A DNA stretch of 64,000 nt from Gymnothorax reevesii. Taxonomy: Eukaryota; Chordata; Actinopteri; Anguilliformes; Muraenidae. A program made the position numbers and the translations under genes. The stretch spans positions 123,653,447-123,717,446 of the forward strand of contig CM056573.1 of the NCBI GenBank assembly GCA_029721435.1. Reading direction: 5' to 3'. Shown in pieces: positions 11,966 to 22,318 of the stretch (position 1 is its first letter; each line of letters starts with the position of its first letter). A model generated the notes under the pieces. It searched no databases, had not been told where the DNA came from, and saw only the letters and a list, made by a program, of their open reading frames with translations.

Positions 11966-14159
11966 ATAAACATGACTATAAACAAAGTGGAAAGGAACGT
12001 TCAGCGCATGGGGTGGAAACACAAGGAAAATAGAGTAAAACTAGAAAAATAATTAAATAATGAAAGTCAATTAACTGACAAAGATGGTCAGACTGAGGTG
12101 GAAAACAAATTAGAAAACTCTTATGGGACAGAATTGGCAAATCCAGGTATCCTGTGATCTGGAAAACCTAGTACATATGTCTCTTTTGGGAGAATCTGAG
12201 TTCGAGCCTCATTTGCAGTAATTAAGAGTGGTGAGAATCTTAAAACACTAGCTATTAGAGTTATTTGAACTGTCAAAATCAAGTTTTTATTATATTTTTA
12301 GTTGGGAAAATTCCAGAATCGAAAGGGTTTTGTTCACTTGCAAGAATACTTGCCACTGATAAATTCACTAGATTTTTCCAGATCACACAAGGGGTGTGTA
12401 GAACAAAATTTTGGGAGGAGCTTTTAATCTCTGAACATGAAATTTGTACCTCTGCCTGTAATTCATACATGGGAAGACAAACACACTCAAACTAAAATGC
12501 GGACTTTCAGCTTGAATGTGAAGTAAAGTACATCCATATTGATTGATCTGTGTATGAGTCATATCTCTGTCAAATTGTGTCTCCATTGGAAGACTAAAAG
12601 AGCTGGCTCTAGTTTTAATGCAAGGCAATAAAATTCTGTTAAAATGTCAATTTTTTTCTACATTCTCTCTCATAATCTCACATCACTTAAGGGTATCATT
12701 ACTGTTTAATATCAGCGGGCAGCATTAGGATTCAGTTTTGGCTCAATAACAATTTGGAGCTTACAGTTGGATTTGAATCATTCACGCAAGTAATTCCTTA
12801 AATGAAGTGAGAAGCGGCTAAGTAGCCTTCTGAGGGCAGTTCATGTTTCTTTTTTTTCTCTCGGAGCTATCAAAAAGCAACTCAAGTAATTTGGCTGCTT
12901 AATTAGAAGGTCAGAAGGAAATGGTTTCTCATTAAAAGGAAATGTGGGACTGCTTTGTGCCCATAGCCCTGCTCTTTTTGGGCCTGGTTGTTTGTATTTG
13001 ATATCCCAGCTAAATTTAATGTCTGAAGATAACAGAGTAAAAGCAAAGTGTGTATAGGCAAGTTTCGCCACTCAGCGGTCATCTTAGAAGTTATTTTAGG
13101 CTAATAAGACCAGGTTCCTGTCTAATTAAATGGGGAGGGAGCCATAATTTCACTTTCAGTGGTCACTGGGACATAAAAGCTGCACGAATAGAATAACCTG
13201 TCAAATCTGATAAAAACTGCTTATAAAGTTTGACCACTTTTCCCAAAAATAACATTTAAAATGTATTTCCCCCTGCAGCTTATACTTCTGCCACGCATTC
13301 GTAAGGTTTAACAAATTCAAACTGCCTTTACAGTGTGCTGTGATGAGACGCTGTCAGCTCATCCCTCTAAACTGAAAGGCATACATTCAATGGGCTCATC
13401 CCACCAGAGCTCTTGAATGCTAAACTGCCAACCAAATCGGTCGTACCATAACTGTTGTGAATCTGTACTGTATACTAAGTGTCAATGACACAGAAAATTG
13501 GCAAGATATACAGGAAAGGGTTGGATATGTCACAAGACTGCCATCTACTACTGTTATGGATTTTTCCATTTAAAATGCCTTAACTCTTTCCTAGCTGTCC
13601 TACATGAGGACCAGATGTCTAAGGAAAAACACTGCCACTCAAAAAATGTATTAGAGTATTTCATGGGGAGGCTGTCGATGTTTTTGGCTGTTCATCTAGA
13701 TGACATATCTCTCTATTCTAAAGAATTTCCATTGAAAAACTCTTCTGGTCTACTGTTTCGGTCCAACTCAACTCCCTCTTAGCATTCATAACAGATAGTA
13801 TTTTGCTGTCACTTTCCGTCATGTTGATGGATGTTTTTCAAGTGATTATGAGCAAAAACAAAGCAGGTTGCAATGAGTACACAATGTTTTCCATGTCTGA
13901 GCAATCGTAAACAATGGATTTTTTCTAGAAGATGACATCATATGCTTCCCGGAGCTAAACTGTTCTGAGGATAGCTGAACATTTTAGTTTTTGGGTATCA
14001 TTGGAAAGGGCAGATATTCAGCTTTCTTTTGATGCATAACACAAAATTATCTATAATTTTTAAGAAATACAATACGGATTCATGGCTAAGTTCCAGCCCT
14101 CTGGCAGAGACATTCAGATTGTCAGCCAAAATATTCTAATACTTGGTGGAATTCATTCA
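11966..14159. other. Gene-free stretch with complex single-copy sequence
   Basis: No supported gene. A segment near 12880-13165 has homeodomain-type ATTA cores (CTGCTTAATTAGAAGG, CTGTCTAATTAAATGG) in balanced, non-repetitive sequence and could be a conserved non-coding element. The rest shows only short A/T runs. Confidence 0.4.
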
Positions 14160-14786
14160 CCATACCATTAATCTTAATCAGCGCCCCCAGACCTTTTGAA
14201 TAAAAACAGCCCCAAAACATGACTGACCCAGCATCATATTTTACTGAGGGTATGAAGCACTTCTCCTGCATCACTGTTTTGATGCCAAACACGCCAATGC
14301 TCCAAGTGCTTGTTCCTCTGTCTTCTGGTCAGAAAAGGCTTTCTTCTGGCAACCCTTCCAAAGAGCCTGTGGTTGTGGAGGTGGCGCCTGGTGGTGCTTT
14401 TTGAAACCTGGTTCCTCAAGATGCCACTAAGGCCTGCAATTCCATCACAGTGATTCTCTGGGATTTTGTTGCTTCTCTCACCATCATCCTATCCTAGGGG
14501 TCAAAATGCAGCTGCATCCTCTACCCTTGAGGTTTTCAACAGTTCCATATCTTTGGAATTTTTTAATCATTGAGCTAACAGTGCTCAATGGCATATGCCA
14601 TCATTGGTGAAACTTCATGTAGCCATTCTCAGATTTATGAAGGTCTATGACCATCTTACTCTTTTGAACTGATAGTTGCTGTTTTTTCTTCATGATGTTG
14701 GATGACAAAGAGATATTGCATGTGTGTTACCTCATTTTTATACCCTGGTAAAATCGTAATTGATGTAATGGTGTAACATTTATGCT
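14160..14786 (-). mobile_element. Tc1-like transposase relic
   Basis: Read on the minus strand: leader, then MKKKQQLSVQKSKMVIDLHK starting near 14693, the helix-turn-helix start of a Tc1-type transposase, continuing with ENGYMKFH and LSTVSSMIKKF-like sequence across frameshifts. Further on, around 14330-14420, come TRRHLHNHRLFGRVARRKPF and LTRRQRNKHLEHW, the region preceding the first catalytic Asp. The C-terminal half is missing. The fragment at 48300-48700 starts with closely similar sequence (TKRLSVQKRQMVIDLHK), so both belong to one Tc1 subfamily. Stops and frameshifts show it is dead. Confidence 0.8.
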
Positions 14787-15036
14787 GTGTGCACAGTGCA
14801 GATGCAGAGAGGACAGGAAGTTGAGGGCTGGACTCAGGTGCAGGGATGGACTGGGTTGTATTTAGCCGTATTATGCCAACTGCACTGCAGAAGCCACAGA
14901 GACAGCAAAGCAAAACCATTAGGAACAGAGGTTCCTAAAATTAGCACTATTAGTAATACTGAGTCTGGGCTATGGCTACTGTATCAATGAATTACAAATA
15001 GGGAAAACAAAAAGAAAACAAAATTCCTTAAATATA
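14787..15036. other. Short unassigned spacer
   Basis: No recognisable feature between the Tc1 relic and the LTR target site. Confidence 0.4.
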
Positions 15037-15041
15037 ATGTG

Positions 15042-16491
15042 TGTTACGGATACGAGAGGGAGACACACTGGGAAACTCGAAAAACTCGGAAACTCGGAAA
15101 ACCTCGAAACAGGACGGTGACACAAAAGGGGAGTGAGACGCCAGAAGCGGGGATCCAAAATTATTATTTATTAAAATAAACACAGAATAAACCAGGGGGA
15201 AAAAGGGGGCACTCCGGGCAACAAAAACACCGTGCCTCGCACTGAAACGGGAGAACTCAGGAATCCAAAAACTCTAAATACCAGGGGGCAGACTCGGGAA
15301 CAGAAACTCGGGAAGCTTGGGAAAACTCACAAGACAAGACAGTTGGCACAGCTGGCAGATGGCTAACTTGGGTAGCACAGCTGGCCAGGAGAAGGGTCAA
15401 GGAGAACAACAGGAGGGGAACAGACAGGACACAGGGCAGGCAGGAACGCTGAGGCTCAGGGCAGGCAGGAACGCTGGGGCTCAGGGCAGGCAGGGCGCTG
15501 GTGCTCAGGACAGGCAGGGCGCTGGTGCTCAGGACAGGCAGGGCGCTAGTGCTCAGGACAGGCAGGGCGATGGTGCTCACGGCAGGCAGGCACACTAGGG
15601 CTCAGAAGACGACAGGGGGCAACAGGGGCTTGAAGGCGGCAGGAAGGGCAGGCTGGGCTGGGTAATGCGGCTATCAAGAAACACAGAGAAGATGAGGGGA
15701 CCAGAGGGAAGGTGCACAGGGCAGGGAGTGGTGAAAGCGAGCGAAGCGACAGCGAAGTCAGATCTGCCCGCGTGCAGAAAAGGCTCGGATATATAGGGCA
15801 GGGGCACACACAGACACAGGTGTTGAAACTTAATCTAATTAACAAGGGGTGGAACATTAGGGAAACCAATTACATGAAAACAGATTAACATTAACACACA
15901 GACAAGGATCACAAGACAATCCCAAAGATGGGATAAATAAACTGGATAAAAAGACTCCTAAGTGTACAGAAAAAGAGCCAGAACAGATTATACGAATGCA
16001 GAGATTCTGCGGGAAACTTTAGCAAAGCCAGTGAACAGTAAAGCAAGGGGCAGAGACTAGAACAGAGCGACTGCTGAGAGATAATTAGTCAATTAGTAAG
16101 TGCAGCTATACAATCCCGGGTGCTCATTAGTAGATTAGTATTATATACAAGGTTAGTTTGGTTAGTAATTTTAGAAAACAACAAACTGTTAGTAATGTTA
16201 GTATGTATAGAAAAGCAAGGGGAAACTAGGAAACGAGAACAGAAGGAAGGATGAAACCCAGAATCCATTAAATCCCCCGAAATAGTGTCATAATCAATTA
16301 ACACAGAAACTGCCACAATCAATGACGCGACCGGGGAGAAAGCAAAGACAGTACATGGGTAAAACGTGGACTGGACTAACACGGGAGAGGAATGGAATGT
16401 GAACACCAGGACATGGACTAAAAAACCGACATACCAAAATAATAGAAACCTAAAATTGACTAATCAGACACTCAGACCACGGAACACAACA
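15042..16491 (-). mobile_element. Solo LTR, 1450 bp, 5-bp target duplication
   Basis: On the minus strand it starts TGTTGTGTTCCGTGG, sharing its first 12 bases with the LTR at 10950-11960, and ends CTCGTATCCGTAACA. Both flanks carry the perfect pentamer ATGTG (15037-15041 and 16492-16496). A minus-strand TATA box lies at 15795-15788 and AATAAA at 15172-15167, in U3-R-U5 order. This implies an R region of roughly 600 bases, which contains a 24-bp minisatellite. The copy is about 440 bp longer than its relative. No internal region remains. The long open frames over 15257-15869 on both strands come from the GC-rich repeat and are not genes. Confidence 0.88.
15433..15600. repeat. 24-bp minisatellite inside the LTR
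   Basis: About seven tandem units of 24-25 bp, consensus near GCTCAGGACAGGCAGGGCGC plus TGGT. The first copies have GGAACGCTG(A/G)GG in place of GGGCGCTGGT. Because 24 is divisible by three, open frames run through it as an 8-residue repeat (QDRQGAGA). It lies within the predicted R region of the solo LTR. Confidence 0.85.
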
Positions 16492-16896
16492 ATGTGCTGG
16501 TAAATACAAGGAGTATGAAGTTTCTAGGCTTAACAATACAGTATATATTGGCAAATTAGGCAGAAGACCCTATACAAGACTTCAGGGTATACGAGACTTC
16601 AAAATGGCCCTCATTTATCAAACTTTCGTACACCAAAAAAATGGGTGTACGCCAAATCTCCCGCAAGAATCGGCATTCATCAATCTGAACGTGAGCGAAC
16701 GGTCCGCAAAAATCTCACGCCAGCTCTGACCAGGTGTACGCAAATCTGAAAACAGCGAACAACATGCAGGAACGAGTGCAGCTGTTAAAATGAGTAATAA
16801 ACCATATGCAGCGATGCAGACGTCATGCTGTTGTTGTTCTTATAAGTAAAATAAATAAACAGACTAAATAAATGAATGGATAAATAAACGAATAAA

Positions 16897-17030
16897 AGCA
16901 GGTTGTTTCTAAATATAAGTGTAATTAATTTCTCGACACAGATGTCATTATTTATTTACTTAATACATTTAATTAATAAATGAATTAATTGCACCTTTGT
17001 TGAGAAATTAGTTACTCTAAACAACCTGCT
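16897..17030. mobile_element. Short palindromic insert in the Harbinger
   Basis: The left arm AGCAGGTTGTTTCTAAATA, continuing AGTGTAATTAATTTCTCGACA, mirrors the right arm TGTTGAGAAATTAGTTACTC and AAACAACCTGCT. Total 134 bp, AT-rich centre, no coding potential. It looks like a small MITE that inserted into the Harbinger, though a subterminal repeat of the Harbinger itself is possible. Confidence 0.55.
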
Positions 17031-17499
17031 TGTCAGGCCAGACGGCTGACAATTACAATCAATGTGATTAAGCGCAATGCGCAGTTTAGCTGATATGCTG
17101 TGTATGTCAGATGCTCATCCAGTCAGATATATACTGAACAACAAAAGAAACGAAAGTTAGCCTAATTAAAGTCAGACTGGAGAATAAGTTTGCGCGTAAT
17201 TATTTTAGAAAATCAAATTTATTACTAGCACATGCACATTTACACTTGTTTCATCAAACTTTTCTTTATTTTGCGGTACCTTGTTAGAGGAATAAGCTTC
17301 TGTCCGAAGTGAGAGGAACTTTCGGCACAGAGATCTCATCTGGGAAAGTGACGAGTGGCTGCTCGTTTTGTGTGGCACCCAATAAAATGTCATGGAGTAA
17401 CACTGATTAAAGTACAATGAAGAGTGATCTCTGCAGACTCTTATTTTACCAATTGCCCTCATGGTGCTCCGATCGAGGCGGAGGGGACTCATCCATGTC

Positions 17500-18118
17500 C
17501 CCACTGGCGCGTAGGCTTTACCCACGATGGAGGGGGAGCCTATCAGCACTGTGCAGCTGGAGGTTCGAGTCTAGTTGGCCTCCACCGGTCCGTGCGCTGT
17601 TGCAACCCGTTTTTTGGAGGCGATCTTAAAATCGGACCACTTTTTTAACCTACACGTAAAGCATTTGGATTGTCAATTATGTAGGCAATATAACATGAAA
17701 TATCGTGGATCTATAAGTTGAATTTATTGAGGCCGATGTTATTTGCACTTTTACGAGTGGCCAATGCTAAATTTTTTTCTTGACCACACTTGTAAGTGCG
17801 CAAGTTGATGACCATTCCAGTGCCGCTTAGAAAGTACTGCTTAAAATAAGTTTGGCCAAGAAAAAATTTTAGCTTTGACCGCACTTAAAATAAGTGTGGG
17901 CTATGGAGAAATGTGCGTCTTGGCCACAATAATAAGTGCGTCTAACAAGAATTTTGGCCATTTAAGTGCGTCCAAGCACAGAAATGAAGTGCGAATAGTC
18001 ACTGATTTATTAATAAATTAAATAAAATCTCTGCCGCACTCCGGTTTTCCACCCCAACGGTGTTTACCACTGCAGCAGCAATAGTTTTCCAAACGGCAGC
18101 CCACTGGGCTCCCTTTAT
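17500..18118 (-). pseudogene. Myb/SANT-like Harbinger protein, broken
   Basis: Minus-strand positions 18118-18028 encode GAQWAAVWKTIAAAVVNTVG then VENRSAAEI, and 17650-17575 encode LKKWSDFKIASKKRVATAHG then PVEAN and a stop. Joined in concept these give the W...W...KKW pattern of the trihelix Myb-like domain carried by PIF/Harbinger elements. The 380 bases between them may be an intron or an insertion; they hold many AAGTGCG words. After the stop and a frame change, 17549-17500 reads LIGSPSIVGKAYAPVG, which fits the proline-rich linker of the family. The stop and frameshift make it non-functional. Confidence 0.7.
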
Positions 18119-18168
18119 GCCATTCTTAGGACTTCCACATAAAATTATTATTTTTTTCTCCATGTATC

Positions 18169-18413
18169 GTCGGCCTGCTGATAAAACCTTGTATCCTCAA
18201 AATGATAAACTTTACAAGAGAGCAAAAAAAAAAAGTTTAATTTTGCATGTAAGAATGCAGTTGAGCTGTGTTCGGGTAGGATGACTATTTTTCCTCCAAG
18301 AATGTATCCAATCAATGAAATTTTGTATTTTGCAATGTTTATGCTATTATCGTGGACATACAAGTTCTTTTTTCTCATCAAATTGTAGATTCGAGGTTTA
18401 TCAGCAGGCCGAC
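18169..18413. mobile_element. hAT-like MITE nested in the Harbinger
   Basis: Perfect 17-bp terminal inverted repeats, GTCGGCCTGCTGATAAA at each end, enclose 245 bp. The 8-bp flanks CATGTATC (18161-18168) and AATGTTTC (18414-18421) agree at six positions, consistent with a decayed 8-bp hAT-type duplication. No coding capacity. It reads as a second-level insertion inside the Harbinger. Confidence 0.65.
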
Positions 18414-18842
18414 AATGTTTCCTCCTCAATTAAGTTCTTTCTTCTTTGCCGTCTTTCGAGAGTCCATGTTGTAAAGTGGGTAGGACTATGCCTGCCGGAG
18501 CATGAATTAATAGGGCATTTCATGTAAATTACAATGGTTTCTGCCGCCAGATTCATTAACGCCATGGCAGTTTTACACCGAAATCTGCGACGTACACACT
18601 TTTAGTAAATCAGACGTGACACCTGGCGAACGATGATATTTACACCCGAATCTACACCAGATCCTACGCAAGTTTGATAAATGAGGGCCAATGAGACTGA
18701 GAGAAGCTCAACCTTAAATACACACTGCTACCACCCAGTGGTAATGAGAAACAGGTACAAGTAATAATAGAATAATGAATGAAGTCCAGTCCGGGATTTA
18801 GTAGTCCAGTGAGCTGGATGGCTGGAGGCGTGGCCTTACAAT

Positions 18843-19040
18843 TGGCTCAAGATAGTTCCTTAACACTAAGATAAAACTTAATTAAGTGAAATTTAATGCC
18901 TGGTTTAATTTTGGTAGATGTTATTGACAATAATCTCTAAGGCTGCCATTAAATGTGAAACATTGATTTGAACGAAATTGACTTTCAATTTAATCAGTAA
19001 ATGATTTTAGTTAGTTCCATTGGAACATTATTATTGTACA
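18843..19040 (-). mobile_element. Tc1 terminal-repeat fragment
   Basis: About 200 bp that match the reverse complement of 48300-48490, including TAGTTCCTTAACAC, ACCTGGTTTAATTTT-like, AGATGTTATT, GGCTGCCATTAA and GTTCCATTGGAACATTA. In the other copy this block directly precedes a Tc1 transposase start, so it is read as one end of that transposon. No transposase is attached here. Confidence 0.7.
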
Positions 19041-19148
19041 GTGTTTCTTACATGTAGCTATTTAGAGTTTTTCCATAAATATATTTTTTTGAAATTTTGG
19101 AAGTATTTTTCGAGCATTTTGAGTCAGAGGTTTCATTTTGGATCCCAC

Positions 19149-19202
19149 TGTGTGACTATGTGTGTGTGTATGCATGTGCGTGTGTGTGTGTGTGTGTGTG
19201 TG
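19149..19202. repeat. TG microsatellite
   Basis: Imperfect TG/CG-interrupted tract ending in about eleven pure TG units. A TG tract also abuts the related Tc1 end at 48242-48289. Confidence 0.9.
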
Positions 19203-19453
19203 AAAATGTTTACATAAAACTTGTATAATGTAAATAAAATGTGGGTGTATCTAAACCTTTGGTTGGTACCATAACAGAACACAGGATTCACAGGGATGAT
19301 GGGGCCAATAATGGCATCATGTTCTATAGGATTTTCCATGTGTTCTACAGGAATTTGCTATAGAAACCTATAAAACACCTCTAGTAAGTCCTATACTGAG
19401 CATTAAGATTGAGGGGAAATCTATAGAATCAAAGTCCTCTGTAAGTTATCTAG

Positions 19454-19936
19454 TGTTATGGCCCCAATTTGTTATGACATACAAGACAGCAAGGGATGAC
19501 AGACAAAATTTTAAAACTTAAACAGATTTAATTAAACAAACTAACAACTAACCTACAATTTATACTACTGACCAAGATTGATATATACAAGAAAAAAAAT
19601 ATTTACAGTCCCTTGAGATGGGGTTGCTTGGTGATGTCCTAGGACAGGAAAATGCTCCAACGCAGGCAAAAATCCACAAAAAACTTCCCAGGTCTTGAAA
19701 TGAGTGACAGGTCTGGTCAAAAGTATCCTTCTCCTTGCAATTTCTCCTACTACTTTACTCTCTCAATTTTTCTCCTTATATTCTCTTCTGCTGCCCCCTC
19801 CCACCTTTTAGACTTTTTTTTAATTCTCTGGGACTTTCCCCTTCAGACATGCCCAGGACATGCCCAAAACCTAGCTCCAGACTGGCTTAACAAAACAAGT
19901 CAATACCGCCATCTAGTGGCATTTTTTCACATTACA
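19454..19936 (-). mobile_element. Probable solo LTR, 4-bp target duplication
   Basis: On the minus strand it starts TGTAATGTGAAAAAATGCC and ends GGGGCCATAACA, giving TG...CA ends. It is flanked by CTAG on both sides (19450-19453 and 19937-19940). Only four bases match, and CTAG is its own reverse complement, so chance is not excluded. An ATTAAA signal lies on the minus strand near 19530. No internal region is attached. Confidence 0.5.
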
Positions 19937-19984
19937 CTAGATGCGCTTTTGATGGGAATCTAGATGGAGGCTTCCATGGCTCTG

Positions 19985-20757
19985 AAGATTTTGGGTGAGG
20001 TGAATTTTAGAACAAGGTACTTAGCCAGGAAAGCCAGATTACTGGATAGAGGATCCTTGAAAATGGTGGAGTCCTGCCTTGTCTAGAGTCACACGGACTA
20101 TGCTATTAGTTCATGGTACTGGGGCTTAAATAAGGTCCTGAAACAGAAACTCCAGGCAGCACAAAATAAATTGGTGACAGTCGTGCTGGGGCTGGATTAC
20201 AGGAGCCATGTGGGTAGAACCCAGTTCCAGCATCTCGAGTGGCTTCCAGTTGAACATAGAGCACGTCAGATCCAACTAAACTTTCACTAACTATTTTATC
20301 AAGTTAGCAGACGTAAATACATACAAAACCAGAGCAAGGACAAACACTATAAATGTAAATCTATGATGGGTAAAGTTTCCTTCTTATATGCCGCTGCTAC
20401 AGAGTGGAATAAGCTGCAGTCTGAAATAAAAGAGGTGCGTACCATAGAAATATTTAAGAAAAAGGTCAAGTACATGTTGTTAGATAACATCCCTCGATAA
20501 TGATAAGGTTAGTTTAATTAATTTGATACTTAGCAGAGTACTGCTGCCAATCCTGCCGCATGTAATCATGGACATTGACCAACTGCTTCCATCTTGTACA
20601 TTGACTGTGTGGACTTCATGAACATCAGGGGCCACAATGGACATAAGTCCTGGACTTTTTCGTGTCATCCCTGACAATGTCTCATACATGTGTTGACTGT
20701 TTTTTTATTATTAGCACTTATATTTGTAATTGTCAAATAAACTAAACTAAACCATAA
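19985..20757 (+). mobile_element. LINE 3' fragment (jockey-superfamily-like)
   Basis: Translates, with two stops, to the C-terminal part of a non-LTR retrotransposon protein: ARKARLLDRGSLKMVESCLV near 20032, KVLKQKLQAAQNKLVTVVLG near 20138, HVGRTQFQHLEWLPVEHRAR near 20208, then GKVSFLYAAATEWNKL near 20368. The 3' untranslated region ends in AATAAACTAAACTAAACC, a short tandem tail typical of LINE 3' ends. The RT core is absent (5' truncation). Confidence 0.75.
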
Positions 20758-21365
20758 TAATATTATTGCTGTTCTATAAGACCCTCCTGCAGAACACCCT
20801 AGTCGAAAAACCTGTTCTATAGGACTTTGATGATCTGAATGGGAAAGACATCTTATGACTGCTTGCAATGCTCTGTCAAAGGGTCAATTTACCTTGTGTG
20901 TACCCAGGTTCCAGAAGTGAGAGACCGTACTTTGGAATGGAAATGTGCAATATGCAGTGATATCGGCTGTAGTGAGGAAGCAAGGAAATCTTGTCCCTTT
21001 TCACTTTAAGGTGTGCTTAAGCACATGGGGTACTAGGCACACACTAACTCATTGATTCTCTGTTCAGACGATTGATTGACTGACTGACCACACAAATTAG
21101 TAGTATTTCAGATACGGTATATGAAGACCTCTTTCCATTTCCTTGGCAGCAATTCAAAAATATATATGTAAGGCATTACAACTTTATTATGCTTTAATGG
21201 AAAACTTGTTTTCCTCTTTTGCTTACGAAGACACACAACGGGCCATCTGTTGGGTTCAGCAAAGCAATTTAAATTGATCAGGATCAAGTACAATTGACAT
21301 TTTTCAATGGAAATTTCCTATAGAACCCGCTCTAAAGGTTATTTCTAAAAATGAAAACAAAAATA
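20758..21365. other. Unassigned stretch
   Basis: No supported gene. Scattered CTATAGGA/TCCTATAG words here and at 19325-19440 suggest fragments of one older repeat interrupted by the LTR and LINE insertions. Confidence 0.35.
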
Positions 21366-22318
21366 CTGTGTGTGAGGGATGGACAGGAGGGAGAGTATAG
21401 GGACCTGGCGACCGCTTTCAGTGTCTGGAGTGAGAAGAATGGCCTGCTCTTGAACACATCTAAGACCAAAGAGATGGTCATGGACTTCCGAAGGTCCAAG
21501 CCCCCCCTGCTACCCCTTAACATCCGTGGCGAGGACATAGAGGTGGTGTCGACCTATAAGTTCCTGGGGGTGCATCTGGACGACAGGCTGGACTGGTTCG
21601 CCAACACAGATGCACTCTATAAGGAGGGACAGAGCAGGTTGTTCTTCCTGCGGAGACTCAGGTCCTTTGAGGTGTGCAGGGAGATGCTGGTCATGTTCTA
21701 CCAGTCAGTGATAGCGAGTGCTCTCTTCTTCGCTGTAGTCTGCTGGGGGGGCAATACATCAAAGAAAGACACTGGGCGGCTGAACAGGCTTGTCAAGAAA
21801 GCAAGTTCTGTGATTGGACTGAGCCTGGACCCCCTGGAGACTGTGGTGGAGAGACGAATGAGGAGCAAGTTCCTGGTCATCAGGGACAATGAGAACCATC
21901 CCCTCCATCATGTCCTGGCTGGGCAGACCAGCACCCGCCGCTGTGGGTGGCTCATCACAATGAGGTCGAGGACTGAGTGGCTCAGGAGGTCCTTCATCCC
22001 GACCGCAATCAGACTCTCCAACTCTTGCAGTTAATAGCTTGTGCTGCTGCTTCCCGTGCAATAATTTTTAGGGATCTGTTTTTACTAGTTTTATTTATTC
22101 TATTTATACTTTTTTATTCAGTCTCATCCAGTCTTTTATCTTTTTTATCCCGTTCTGTTTAGTCACTCCATGCTCTTACATTGTACATTAGGCTAGCTCT
22201 GTAGTGTGGTGTGTTGTATTTATTTATGTTACACTGTTTGTGTTTTAACTGTCCGTCTGGATGAGCGAGAGACCTGAATTTCCCTATTGGGATTAATAAA
22301 GTGTAAAGTCTATCTGTA
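21366..22318 (+). mobile_element. L2-like LINE, 5' truncated
   Basis: An open frame to 22034 encodes the part of the protein after RT motif C. It starts just past the point where the YADD box would be: VRDGQEGEYRDLATAFSVW, then motif D LNTSKTKEMVMDFRR and motif E YKFLGVHLDDRLDW. Conserved C-terminal blocks follow: RLFFLRRLRSFEVCREML, YQSVIASALFFAVVCWGG, KKASSVIGLSLDPLETVVER and SFIPTAIRLSN. The 3' untranslated region ends in GAATTTCCCTATTGGGATTA and AATAAAG, the usual fish L2 tail. The frame is intact over about 220 codons, so this insertion is younger than the LINE at 1421-2930. It lacks catalytic motifs A-C and is inactive. Confidence 0.88.

Larger units (their letters stand above)
16606..18689 (-). 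mobile_element. PIF/Harbinger-like element with Myb-like gene
   Basis: Terminal inverted repeats start GGCCCTCATTTATCAAACTT (left) and GGCCCTCATTTATCAAACTT (right, reverse complement), then diverge. Both flanks show AAT (16603-16605 and 18690-18692), a 3-bp duplication as expected for Harbinger. On the minus strand lie two pieces of a Myb/SANT-like trihelix protein, the second gene of Harbinger elements that helps the transposase bind DNA and enter the nucleus. No nuclease (transposase) gene was recognised, so this is an internally altered, non-autonomous copy. Two smaller palindromes are nested in it (16897-17030 and 18169-18413). Confidence 0.82.

Noticed and set aside
12460..12545. Possible Tc1 terminal-repeat phrase (GACTTTCAGCTTGAATG)
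   Set aside because: Too short and diverged, with no partner end or transposase piece nearby.
15257..15869. Overlapping frames of 93-112 codons on both strands
   Set aside because: Produced by the GC-rich 24-bp minisatellite in the LTR; readable on both strands because the unit length is divisible by three.
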